Virus record (IMG/VR): IMGVR_UViG_3300035670_000508
Coordinates: 1 to 41,214 of that record
DNA from: a virus
DNA length: 41,214 nucleotides
Reading direction: 5' to 3' (one strand)
A model generated the notes under the pieces. It was not told the origin of the DNA and ran no database searches. It was given only the letters and a program-made list of their open reading frames with translations. Positions 1-7,210 of this stretch are shown here, in pieces. Position 1 is the stretch's first letter; every line of letters starts with the position of its first letter. The position numbers and the translations under genes were made by a program.

Positions 1-109
1 CTTCCCATTCTTCCCGTTCTTCCCACCGTTCTTCCCATTCTTCCCGTTCTTCCCATTCTTCCCACCATTCTTCCCATTCTTCCCGTTCTTCCCACCGTTC
101 TTCCCACCA
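1..109 (+). repeat. CTTCCCRTT tandem repeat
   Basis: Short direct repeats of CTTCCCATT or CTTCCCGTT (9 bases), with interspersed 12-base versions CTTCCCACCRTT, fill the first ~109 bases. All units keep the reading frame (9 or 12 bases), so copy number can change without breaking the protein. This fits a coding repeat for FPF/FPPF units. Confidence 0.85.
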
Positions 110-196
110 ACATTTACTAGCGGAGGCTGCTCAGGATGCGCCAGATCATATTGCTGGCAAGCATGTCCATCATGTTGCGGAAGTTGTGGATGTTAA
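2..196 (+). CDS. C-terminal end of a Phe-Pro repeat structural-type protein (5' partial)
   Basis: The left edge cuts this gene, so only the last 64 residues are visible. They consist of FPF and FPPF units (roughly residues 1-36 of the fragment), then a short TFTSGG linker, then a tip with eight cysteines in its last 22 residues, ending at TAA 194-196. Aromatic-proline repeats of this kind occur at the ends of some actinophage minor tail or virion proteins, so a surface-exposed structural role is likely but inferred. The frame was chosen because it uses the phage's preferred GGA and AGA codons. Another frame (Ser/His-rich, ending at 215) is also open and cannot be excluded; the third frame stops at 118. 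It lies directly upstream of the oxygenase block and is a candidate hydroxylation substrate. Confidence 0.55.
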   Translation, partial: FPFFPFFPPFFPFFPFFPFFPPFFPFFPFFPPFFPPTFTSGGCSGCARSYCWQACPSCCGSCGC

Positions 197-202
197 TAAA
201 CA

Positions 203-211
203 TGATATACT
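203..211 (+). promoter_or_regulatory. Extended -10 promoter (TGA TATACT)
   Basis: TGA followed by TATACT lies 22 bases before the start codon at 234, leaving a short leader that contains the AAAAGGAG ribosome site. A weak TTGTGG at 184-189 could serve as -35. It matches the other extended -10 sites in this window. Confidence 0.6.
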
Positions 212-233
212 TTAACAAAAGGAGATTTATACA

Positions 234-662
234 ATGTATGCAATATTAGTAAAAGATACTGGCGATACCTACGATGTAATCGCAGCACTTAGAACCACTG
301 AAGAGATAAGAGTTGATCTTGATTTAGAGTGGGATAAAAATCTTCCTATAGTTGGTATGGACATTAACAATCATAAAGAAACAGCAACTAAGGGCGCTAA
401 CTGGGATGGCACATCTTTTGATGGAACTGCAAATGAAGGATTTTTTGCATTATCACAAGAAGAAAAAGATGCACATAGACAGTATGCATTTTTATGTGAT
501 AATAAAATAATTCATAGAATAAGCGCAGAAACTGGTAGTGAAAGGGCAGCACTATACGATGCTGCATTTGCTGGAGAAGTTATATTGGTAAAATGTGTTT
601 TTGCTGTTAATGGAACAAAGGTTGTATACAACAAAACAACCAGAGAAATAACAGCAGCCTAA
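234..662 (+). CDS. Conserved-looking protein of unknown function (142 aa)
   Basis: I do not recognise this protein. It has 142 residues, no signal peptide and no membrane segment. The N-terminal third is β-strand-like and acidic, the middle has a Gly/Asn/Asp-rich stretch with two tryptophans, and the C-terminus reads as β-strands (VKCVFAVNGTKVVYN). ATG at 234 follows a good Shine-Dalgarno site (AAAAGGAG, 217-224) and its own extended -10 promoter. It sits between the Phe-Pro repeat protein and the oxygenase operon. A second promoter at 684-692 follows its stop, so it is probably transcribed separately from the operon. A small virion or accessory protein is possible from position only. Confidence 0.75.
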   Translation: MYAILVKDTGDTYDVIAALRTTEEIRVDLDLEWDKNLPIVGMDINNHKETATKGANWDGTSFDGTANEGFFALSQEEKDAHRQYAFLCDNKIIHRISAETGSERAALYDAAFAGEVILVKCVFAVNGTKVVYNKTTREITAA

Positions 663-683
663 CAATTTTTATAATTTTTTCTA

Positions 684-692
684 TGATATAAT
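684..692 (+). promoter_or_regulatory. Extended -10 promoter (TGA TATAAT) of the oxygenase operon
   Basis: TGA plus a perfect TATAAT lies in the 58-base gap before the first oxygenase gene. The transcript would start near 699 and carry a short AU-rich leader with an AAAGGA ribosome site just before 721. No clear -35 is visible. This is the only obvious promoter for the packed genes from 721 to 7873. Confidence 0.65.
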
Positions 693-720
693 ATAGTTAT
701 ATTTAAAACAAAGGAACTAT

Positions 721-1434
721 ATGGCAATTTATGATGAAAATGAAACTCCCTGGTTTACCAAGGATAGATCAGAGACAGCAACAAACAGATATCCTTCAAA
801 AACTATAGGTAACAACATCTTAGTTGAAAATCCAGCACTTGGAATAAACCTATATAGAAATACATTTTCAAAAGAAGATTCTGAAAGATATATAAAAATT
901 CTTGAGTCAAATTTGGGCGGTAATGGAAAATATAAATGGTCAGAAGCAAAAGTAACAAATTCTGATGTTCCAATTAAAAAGGCTAGAGATGCTGTAGATT
1001 TTAGATTTAAGCAAGAAAACTTAGGCCCACGAGATGAGCATAACGCAGAACTTCTTGATCTTCACGAAGAAATTTATCAAAAGTTAAAATTTTGTGTTGA
1101 TGATTATGCACGGTATTGGGGAATAAATGTAATATATTATGAAGCATTTAACTTTGTAAAGTATGAAGGAGAAGGAACACATTTTAATATACATGCAGAC
1201 CATGGTCCAATGTACAACTGTACAGTATCGGCTGTTGTATATATAAACGAAGACTACGAGGGTGGAGAAATTAAATTTCCAAGAATGGATAATTATACTC
1301 ACACTCCAAAAGTAGGAGACATTATCCTGTGTCCATCTAACTACATCTATGAGCATGCATCTTTACCAATGAAAAAGGGAACCAAGTATTGTGTTGTCGT
1401 AATGACAGACATTAATGAACTAGGACACAAGTAG
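721..1434 (+). CDS. 2-oxoglutarate/Fe(II) oxygenase, prolyl-4-hydroxylase-like (oxygenase 1)
   Basis: This is a double-stranded β-helix dioxygenase of the prolyl-4-hydroxylase (P4H) type. Such enzymes use Fe(II), O2 and 2-oxoglutarate to hydroxylate a protein or small-molecule substrate. The metal ligands are H158 and D160 (HAD motif) and H212 (EHAS). K222, ten residues after the distal histidine, occupies the 2-oxoglutarate carboxylate-binding place, with the same spacing and residue as the collagen P4H Lys. The family signature INEDYEGGEIKFP lies between them. The N-terminal ~90 residues are a helical substrate-side region. It is the first of seven paralogues in one operon. Its TAG stop overlaps the GTG of the next gene by one base. 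The substrate is unknown. Confidence 0.88.
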   Translation: MAIYDENETPWFTKDRSETATNRYPSKTIGNNILVENPALGINLYRNTFSKEDSERYIKILESNLGGNGKYKWSEAKVTNSDVPIKKARDAVDFRFKQENLGPRDEHNAELLDLHEEIYQKLKFCVDDYARYWGINVIYYEAFNFVKYEGEGTHFNIHADHGPMYNCTVSAVVYINEDYEGGEIKFPRMDNYTHTPKVGDIILCPSNYIYEHASLPMKKGTKYCVVVMTDINELGHK

Positions 1435-2201
1435 TGTCCCTGGTTGCTATATTTAGATCATTCAGACCATGGCTAGATAAAGAAAACATCTCAGTTCCAG
1501 TACCAACCCAAAAAGAAATCCCAGACTGGTATAAGGATGCAGACAGATTTGCTAAAATGCCTAATGGTGAATATTATAAAGCCCCTAAAGCAGTTTGTCC
1601 ATTTCCAAAAGAGGGAACAACTGACGACTATGGGAAAATTCCCACATGGAAAGCATGTCCAGCAATTATGGATGCATTTTCAACTGGTTATCTTTTTAAA
1701 ACTCCTTGTGATTTAACTTTTTATAAAAATGAACAAGGAATAATAAATGTTAAAATTGATGATGTAAGGTATAAAGATTTTTGCACACAAAGACCACCAA
1801 TGCCACAATTTGAGCATCCTAAAGGATACTATCAGCATCATTTTGCTTGGAGTTCTCCATGGGGCTTAGAATTGCCAGAAGGATATAGTGCGCTGTTTAT
1901 GACCCCAATGAATAGGTTTGATCTACCATTTATGAATACGACTGGGATAGTTGATTCAGATAAGGTTCATTTACTTGGGAGTTTTCCATTTTTTATTGCA
2001 GATGGTTGGGAAGGAACGCTACCAGCAGGAACCCCATATCTTCAGATACTTCCATTTAAACGAGAAAACTGGGAACATGAAGTTGAGATATTGGGACAAT
2101 CAGAGATATATGGTAAAATTGTAGAGAACGCAAACTTTTATAGACAGCCAGATGGCGGGGTATATATTAAAAAAGTTTGGACAAGAAGAGAGTATAAATA
2201 G
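1434..2201 (+). CDS. DUF6065-like protein 1
   Basis: This 255-residue protein has no catalytic motif I can assign. It opens with a hydrophobic segment around a conserved-looking PDWYKD motif and has a CPAIMDAFSTGYLF block near the middle. It ends with the pattern GTPYLQILPFKRENW, a 'GTP..qI.PfkRe.W' block I associate with DUF6065-type phage proteins. The gene at 2893 shares the general order (entry tryptophan, TG.LF.T, G-T-P then IIP), so the two may be distant paralogues. GTG at 1434 overlaps the upstream TAG by one base, indicating translational coupling to oxygenase 1. Its repeated pairing with oxygenase genes suggests a partner or substrate-presenting role, which is inference. Confidence 0.6.
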   Translation: MSLVAIFRSFRPWLDKENISVPVPTQKEIPDWYKDADRFAKMPNGEYYKAPKAVCPFPKEGTTDDYGKIPTWKACPAIMDAFSTGYLFKTPCDLTFYKNEQGIINVKIDDVRYKDFCTQRPPMPQFEHPKGYYQHHFAWSSPWGLELPEGYSALFMTPMNRFDLPFMNTTGIVDSDKVHLLGSFPFFIADGWEGTLPAGTPYLQILPFKRENWEHEVEILGQSEIYGKIVENANFYRQPDGGVYIKKVWTRREYK

Positions 2202-2209
2202 GAGACAAA

Positions 2210-2893
2210 ATGCAAACATGGTCAAACAAAGAAGATCTTGGAAATGGAATATTCTGTTATAGGGATGTTATCAAAAAAGAATTTGATGTTATTAATAGGC
2301 TTGAGAATGTTCTAGGTTCTGTTGCTGGTTATGGAGAACTATCTCCAGAAGGCAAAAGATACCACTGGATGCCAGCATATGTAGGGTATCAGCAACTAAT
2401 GCCTGACTATAGAGACTGTGTAGATTTTAAATATAAAAAAACCGATATTGAAAATGATAAAAGTGAAGACTCTATAAAACTTCAAGAGTTGTGGCAGGAT
2501 GTTTATAATGCACAGGCAGCAGCAGTTGAAGACTATAGAAAAATATATAACATAATGCCATTAAAATATTGGGAAGCATTTAATTTTATTAAATATGGTC
2601 CAGGACAACACTTTATGGAGCATCACGATCATGGTTATTCATACAACTGTACGCTTTCACTGGTTGCTTATGTAAATGATGACTACGACGGTGGAGAGTT
2701 GTTCTTTAGACTGCAAGGCTTAAATATTAAGCCAAAGGCTGGAGATCTTTATGTGTTCCCATCAAACTTTATGTACCCTCATCAAGCAATGCCAGTTCAT
2801 TCTGGAACTAAGTATTCAATTGTAACAATGCTAGACTATAGTAAAAAGTATCATACTCCAGACATGTATGATCCAAAGTGGGATCAAGAATAA
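2210..2893 (+). CDS. 2-oxoglutarate/Fe(II) oxygenase, P4H-like (oxygenase 2)
   Basis: This is the closest relative of oxygenase 1 in the array: both share an EAFNF.KY entry strand, a DHG after the metal motif, YNCT.S and a GTKY ending. The metal ligands are H138 and D140 (HHD) and H191 (YPHQ), with K201 ten residues on as the 2-oxoglutarate anchor. VNDDYDGGELFF is the family signature strand. ATG at 2210 follows AGGAGACAAA, a good ribosome site, eight bases after the previous stop. The stop overlaps the next ATG (TAATG). A recent duplication of oxygenase 1 with later divergence is the simplest explanation. The substrate is unknown. Confidence 0.88.
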   Translation: MQTWSNKEDLGNGIFCYRDVIKKEFDVINRLENVLGSVAGYGELSPEGKRYHWMPAYVGYQQLMPDYRDCVDFKYKKTDIENDKSEDSIKLQELWQDVYNAQAAAVEDYRKIYNIMPLKYWEAFNFIKYGPGQHFMEHHDHGYSYNCTLSLVAYVNDDYDGGELFFRLQGLNIKPKAGDLYVFPSNFMYPHQAMPVHSGTKYSIVTMLDYSKKYHTPDMYDPKWDQE

Positions 2894-3612
2894 TGATAAA
2901 CATATCGGTAGAAAAAATGAATGGGAACCCATTCAATATTTCTCCAATGTCAATTAAAAGGGACTGGATGGATGCTACATCAGAAAATCATGCCTATAGG
3001 TGTTTTCCAGTAACACAGGCAAATGTTGTTGGGTGGAGCATTTCATGCTCTCAAGACATATCTTTTATTTGGGATGGGATAAATGATCAAACTCAAGATC
3101 ATGTAACAATTATTTCCGCTCCAGAAGGTTCATATACTGGCAGAGGTCAGTCTTCTATAAGTTTTAATACTGGTTTAGTTTTTAGAACAGACAAAGATGT
3201 AAGTATTCTTACAATTAATCCAGTAAATTATTTTAGTGAAGATTTTGAAACAATGTCTAACCTAATTAGTTCTTCTTTTTATGATAACCCGCTTCCACTA
3301 GCAATTAAGGCAAAAGCAGCAAATAAAGAAATAACAATAAAGTCTGGAACGCCAATTGCCACCATAATTCCAATATCTTTGACTAATTTAAATAATACTA
3401 CAATTGAAATTTTTAATTATATAGATGAGGATAGGTCAAGAACCAATGCCAATATTGCATATGGCGAAGCAGCACAGGTTATAAATTCTGGAGGGAATTG
3501 GACTGATTGGTATAGAGATGCGGTAAATGAAAAAGGTGAAAGTTTAGGGTCTCATGAAGTAAAAACCCTAAAACTTTATGTCAAGGATAATACGAACGGT
3601 GATACAATATGA
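2893..3612 (+). CDS. DUF6065-like protein 2
   Basis: Start chosen at ATG 2893, where TAATG overlaps the upstream stop; an in-frame GTG at 2878 would add five residues but overlaps more. The product is 239 residues. It begins with a short RCFPVTQANVVGW block, followed by an acidic/aromatic strand (ISFIWDG), FNTGLVFRT and GTPIATIIP, the order I associate with DUF6065. No catalytic residues or signal peptide are evident. The C-terminal region (NWTDWYRDA) is helical. It lies between oxygenases 2 and 3 and overlaps the latter by four bases (ATGA). Function is unknown; as with the gene at 1434, its location argues for a job tied to the oxygenases. Confidence 0.65.
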   Translation: MINISVEKMNGNPFNISPMSIKRDWMDATSENHAYRCFPVTQANVVGWSISCSQDISFIWDGINDQTQDHVTIISAPEGSYTGRGQSSISFNTGLVFRTDKDVSILTINPVNYFSEDFETMSNLISSSFYDNPLPLAIKAKAANKEITIKSGTPIATIIPISLTNLNNTTIEIFNYIDEDRSRTNANIAYGEAAQVINSGGNWTDWYRDAVNEKGESLGSHEVKTLKLYVKDNTNGDTI

Positions 3613-4283
3613 ATATGGATGAATATAAAGTAGTACAAAGAAAACCATCAATAACCCCTTCTGGATGGTTTGGTGATAGCAAAGATATGATTGTAGAGTT
3701 AGAAAACTTTATGACAGAAGAGGAAATAGTATTTTTAGAAAAGGCTGCAAAGTCATTAACAATTTGGGATGTTACAGAAAGCCATGTAAATGAAAATGGT
3801 ACAGTTGTTTATGAAGCATCTTATTGGAAAGATAGAGTTGCTACTAGTCCAACATTAGACAAAAACAATCCAGCCATTGCCCCAGTTATTGCTGGACTAT
3901 TTGAAAGACTAAAGCCAATTGTAGAAGATTTTTATAAAGTAAAAGTTATTCCAACAGGAACAACAATAGTTAGATGGCTTCCAGGTCAATTTCAAAAACC
4001 TCATGCAGATAAAGAGTTGCATGAAGGCCCAGATGCAGGGCTTCCAAATGATTTTCCAAACTATGATCTTTCTAGTTTGTTTTATTTAAATGAAGACTAT
4101 GAAGGTGGCGAACTATACTTCCCACTACAAGGTGTTCAATTTAAACCAAAAAAAGGTGCTGCCTACTTTTTCCCAGGGGATAAAAACTATATTCATGGAG
4201 TAACAGAAATTAAAAGCGGTATTAGATATACATGCCCATTTTTCTGGGAGATTACAGAGCATACAGGAGATAGAAAACCATAA
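3609..4283 (+). CDS. 2-oxoglutarate/Fe(II) oxygenase, P4H-like (oxygenase 3)
   Basis: The P4H-type core has H132 and D134 (HAD), H196 (IHGV) and R206 as the 2-oxoglutarate anchor, so this copy uses Arg where oxygenases 1 and 2 use Lys. The signature LNEDYEGGELYFP and the turn KPKKGAAYFFPG are clear. Between HAD and the signature is a longer insertion (about residues 135-157, rich in Gly/Pro/Asp), probably a loop over the active site that would change substrate choice. It starts at ATG 3609 overlapping the upstream TGA and ends overlapping the next gene (TAATG). The substrate is unknown. Confidence 0.88.
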   Translation: MNMDEYKVVQRKPSITPSGWFGDSKDMIVELENFMTEEEIVFLEKAAKSLTIWDVTESHVNENGTVVYEASYWKDRVATSPTLDKNNPAIAPVIAGLFERLKPIVEDFYKVKVIPTGTTIVRWLPGQFQKPHADKELHEGPDAGLPNDFPNYDLSSLFYLNEDYEGGELYFPLQGVQFKPKKGAAYFFPGDKNYIHGVTEIKSGIRYTCPFFWEITEHTGDRKP

Positions 4284-5161
4284 TGTCTATAGATTTAGAA
4301 GACTTAGATGTAATTGAAATATATCCTAAAATATTTGTATATAAAAATCTTTATAAGGATATTAATTTTATATATCAGTCTTTAAAAGAGTCAGATGGAA
4401 CAGAGGGATTTTTTAATCCATGGTCTAAATGGTCAGATTTTGGACAATATATTTCTCCAACATTTAAGGGATATGACTATATTCTACAACTTAGAGACGT
4501 TAATGCCCTAGAAGTAAAAACAGAAAAAGAAAAAGAACATAAAGATATTCTATTAGAAATACTAAATAATTTTTATATAGCAACAAAAGACTATATTAAA
4601 AAAAACAATGTTGATTTTGATGAAAATAGAATTGTTCCAAATATTAAAGATAAAAGCGGGAATCCAATAAAAGAGTGGGTATTTTCTGGACCATCTATCG
4701 CAAGGTATCGAACAGACATTACTGATCCAGTAGCAATGACATACCATACAGACTATATAAGAGAACCAATAGTAAGTCCAGGACACAAGTTTGCAATTAC
4801 TGCTCTAACATATTTTAATGATGATTATGAAGACGGAGAAATTGATTTTGTTGTAAATGGCGAGGCTTATATGTATAAGCCAGAGGCTGGAGATCTTATT
4901 GTTTTCCCATCTGGACACCCAGACTTCTTAATGTCCGAAAATCACATATATCTCCATGGTGTTATGCCAGCAAGAAATAACGCAAAATATCTATCAAGAA
5001 TGTACTGGACAAAGTACTCTGTGGGTGATCCAGAATGGTTTGAAAATGAAGAAAAATTTGGTAAAGAAAAGTGGTATGATATGCAGCATGAGATTATGCA
5101 AAAATTTAGAGAAGACAATCCCAACAAGTTTAGTACCGAAAAAGAAAGAAGGATAAAGTGA
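4283..5161 (+). CDS. 2-oxoglutarate/Fe(II) oxygenase, P4H-like, with long C-terminal extension (oxygenase 4)
   Basis: At 292 residues this is the largest enzyme of the array. The core ligands are H155 and D157 (HTD) and H225 (LHGV), with K235 ten residues on as the 2-oxoglutarate anchor. FNDDYEDGEIDF is the signature strand, and EAGDLIVFPSGHPDF follows. About 45 charged residues after the core (from about residue 247, with YWTKYSVGD just before) form a probable helix with many Glu/Lys. The N-terminus resembles the other members only loosely. ATG 4283 overlaps the preceding TAA by one base, and the TGA overlaps the GTG of the next gene. The substrate is unknown. Confidence 0.86.
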   Translation: MSIDLEDLDVIEIYPKIFVYKNLYKDINFIYQSLKESDGTEGFFNPWSKWSDFGQYISPTFKGYDYILQLRDVNALEVKTEKEKEHKDILLEILNNFYIATKDYIKKNNVDFDENRIVPNIKDKSGNPIKEWVFSGPSIARYRTDITDPVAMTYHTDYIREPIVSPGHKFAITALTYFNDDYEDGEIDFVVNGEAYMYKPEAGDLIVFPSGHPDFLMSENHIYLHGVMPARNNAKYLSRMYWTKYSVGDPEWFENEEKFGKEKWYDMQHEIMQKFREDNPNKFSTEKERRIK

Positions 5162-5904
5162 ACCTAGAGAATAAAAACAGAATAACTAAAGATATTGTTG
5201 TTTATGAGAACTTTATTGATGCAGAAACTTCTGCAAAACTTATAAAGGTTTTAGATAAGCATGCCGAACTGGGCACGATTAACTGGATGCCAATCTCTTT
5301 TTATGAATCATATTCGTCTGTATTGCCACAGGACAATGACGAGCATGTTGTTAATGAGGGATTGCCAAGTGATATTTTTTCACAAATGAAAAATGGTATT
5401 ATTGAAGCAGTTGCAAGCGTTCATGACCTTGATCCTAAAATAATTTCTCAAATTGGATACCACACGCAAAAATGGGAGCCAGGAGCATATGCAAGAAAGC
5501 ACTCTGATAATACGGATGAGCACGGACATTCTGGTGCTTTTACTAGAAGTAGATATGCTGCATTTTTATATTTAAATGATAATTTTGAGGGCGGACTATT
5601 GCAATTCCCAGACCAAGATATAACAATTGAGCCTAAAGTTGGAATGCTTGCTGCATTTGACGGGGGATTTAATAATATGCACGAAGTAACCCTTATAACA
5701 AAAGGAGTAAGATACACTATTGGATCTTTCTGGGATGATCGTGAAGAAGATGCATACCCACAAGAACTAAGAGATGCTTGGGCAGCAGAAATGAAGGAAA
5801 CTAGAGCCAAGCAAGAAATTGAAAGAGCGGAATGGCAAGAGTTGCTAAAACAAGGTTGGAAACTTGATGCTGACGGAAATAAGTATAAAGTTGAGGAACT
5901 ATAG
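5158..5904 (+). CDS. 2-oxoglutarate/Fe(II) oxygenase, P4H-like (oxygenase 5)
   Basis: It starts at GTG 5158, overlapping the upstream TGA (GTGA). The metal ligands are H115 and D117 (HSD) and H175 (MHEV), and R185 is the likely 2-oxoglutarate anchor. The signature strand is LNDNFEGGLLQFP, a departure from the DDYEGGE of its neighbours. The C-terminal ~55 residues are a Glu/Lys/Trp-rich helix (DDREEDAYPQELRDAW onward), a tail missing from most copies. The next ATG follows the stop with no gap. A protein substrate is plausible by analogy with P4H but is not shown. Confidence 0.87.
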   Translation: MNLENKNRITKDIVVYENFIDAETSAKLIKVLDKHAELGTINWMPISFYESYSSVLPQDNDEHVVNEGLPSDIFSQMKNGIIEAVASVHDLDPKIISQIGYHTQKWEPGAYARKHSDNTDEHGHSGAFTRSRYAAFLYLNDNFEGGLLQFPDQDITIEPKVGMLAAFDGGFNNMHEVTLITKGVRYTIGSFWDDREEDAYPQELRDAWAAEMKETRAKQEIERAEWQELLKQGWKLDADGNKYKVEEL

Positions 5905-6567
5905 ATGGAAGTATTTTTAAAAAAAGAATTTGAAGATGCTGGTTATGATGTTGAGGTTTTTCATGAACATGTTTTGTTTGTAAAAGACTTCTTGAAACCA
6001 GAAGAACTTGATACTCTTTTAAAAATAATCGAAACTACTCCCAATGAAGATTGGTCAATAGAGTATACAAAGAATCTTGCTAGATTTTGTATGGAAAAGT
6101 TTGGAAGAGATGATGTAGAAAACCTTGTTGCAGAAGGAAAGTTTGAAATTACCCAGGGATGGGAAGACAAAAACTTAAACATTACAACTGAGCAAATAAG
6201 TATAACTCTTCAGGGAAGGCTAGGAAGACTTTTAGAATTGGCAGATCCGTCTCTAGAACTTGCTGGGTTTGGAACTCTTCAAAGGATGCAGCCTGGGGTT
6301 GAATTAAAGTCTCATACAGATCAGCACACAGATCCGTCAATTAAATATGCTGCTATACTATATATTAATGACGACTATAAGGATGGAACTTTATTCTTTA
6401 AAAATAAAGAAAATTCAGACTTAAGGCCAAAACCAGGAACCTTGCTCATTTTTCCAGGTAACGAAGAATATGAGCATGGCGTAAGGCATGTAGGAGAAGG
6501 TCCTATAAGATATGTTACAGTAGGCTTTATGAAGGTAACAGGGTTTTATGATCAAAATAAGTACTAA
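5905..6567 (+). CDS. 2-oxoglutarate/Fe(II) oxygenase, P4H-like (oxygenase 6)
   Basis: The ligands are H137 and D139 (HTD) and H191 (EHGV), with R202 eleven residues later as the probable 2-oxoglutarate anchor. INDDYKDGTLFF is the signature strand and PKPGTLLIFPG the following turn. A run of aligned hydrophobics (GRLGRLLELADPSLELAGF) precedes the core, and the N-terminal ~40 residues include HVLFVKDFL, a usual first strand of this family. ATG 5905 directly abuts the upstream stop. The short gap after it holds AAGGAG, the ribosome site of oxygenase 7. The substrate is unknown. Confidence 0.87.
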   Translation: MEVFLKKEFEDAGYDVEVFHEHVLFVKDFLKPEELDTLLKIIETTPNEDWSIEYTKNLARFCMEKFGRDDVENLVAEGKFEITQGWEDKNLNITTEQISITLQGRLGRLLELADPSLELAGFGTLQRMQPGVELKSHTDQHTDPSIKYAAILYINDDYKDGTLFFKNKENSDLRPKPGTLLIFPGNEEYEHGVRHVGEGPIRYVTVGFMKVTGFYDQNKY

Positions 6568-6578
6568 GGAGATATGAT

Positions 6579-7208
6579 ATGGAAAGAGAAATACTAGAGG
6601 AAAAGGTTTACTATTACACAAATGTAATTGAAGACCCCAAGAAACTTGTTGACGCAATTGAAAATGACAATAAGGATCCCTGGGGCGAGTGGATGGCATG
6701 CAGCGGTCAGCATTACGTTTATGGAACAGACAAGACAATTGCACTAACATCAGACTCTGACGAAAAAAACAAATACATTTATGATACTTTAAAGAATGCG
6801 TTTGATGTAGTTGCAAGAGACTACGCTAAGGCACAAGGTATTACAGAAGAACCAAAACTATTTCCACAGTATCCAATCAAGAAGTATCAGCCAGGAACAT
6901 TTATGGGCGCTCACTTTGATCAACAAGAGGGTGACGAAAGACTAAAAGTTTCTTTTGTTATGTATCTTAATGATGATTATGAGGGCGGAGAGATTTCTTT
7001 TACTATCGCCTCTCCAGAGGGAGTTTTGAGTCAGCCTAGCCCAGAGCCAGATTTTGCAGATGCCGAAGGCCACGGAGCATATAATTTTTATGTTAAGCCT
7101 AAAGCAGGAAGTATTATTGTGTTCCCACCATCTCCACCATATCATCACACCGCCCACTTGGTTAAGAGTGGCGAAAAGATTATGGTTCCTCAACACTGGA
7201 TTCATTAA
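6579..7208 (+). CDS. 2-oxoglutarate/Fe(II) oxygenase, P4H-like (oxygenase 7)
   Basis: The ligands are H112 and D114 (HFD) and a distal histidine within YHHTAH (H190 gives the usual +10 spacing to K200). LNDDYEGGEISF is the signature strand. An insertion of about 25 residues rich in Pro, Ala and Asp (roughly residues 147-170) separates it from the KPKAGSIIVFP turn, probably forming a lid over the active site. ATG 6579 follows AAGGAGATATGAT, a good ribosome site. It is the last oxygenase of the array; the dehydrogenase gene follows two bases after its stop. The substrate is unknown. Confidence 0.87.
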   Translation: MEREILEEKVYYYTNVIEDPKKLVDAIENDNKDPWGEWMACSGQHYVYGTDKTIALTSDSDEKNKYIYDTLKNAFDVVARDYAKAQGITEEPKLFPQYPIKKYQPGTFMGAHFDQQEGDERLKVSFVMYLNDDYEGGEISFTIASPEGVLSQPSPEPDFADAEGHGAYNFYVKPKAGSIIVFPPSPPYHHTAHLVKSGEKIMVPQHWIH

Positions 7209-7210
7209 TA

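Noticed and set aside
1-108. Collagen-like GKN repeats on the minus strand
   Set aside because: The complement would encode Gly-Lys-Asn units, but all other genes are on the + strand and the + frame runs on into a Cys-rich end and a proper stop.
1-109. CRISPR-like repeats
   Set aside because: Units are 9-12 bases, directly adjacent and without spacers, and they keep the reading frame; this is a coding repeat.
5448-5810. 120-residue minus-strand frame over oxygenase 5
   Set aside because: Lies wholly inside a gene with intact active-site motifs and has no start signals.
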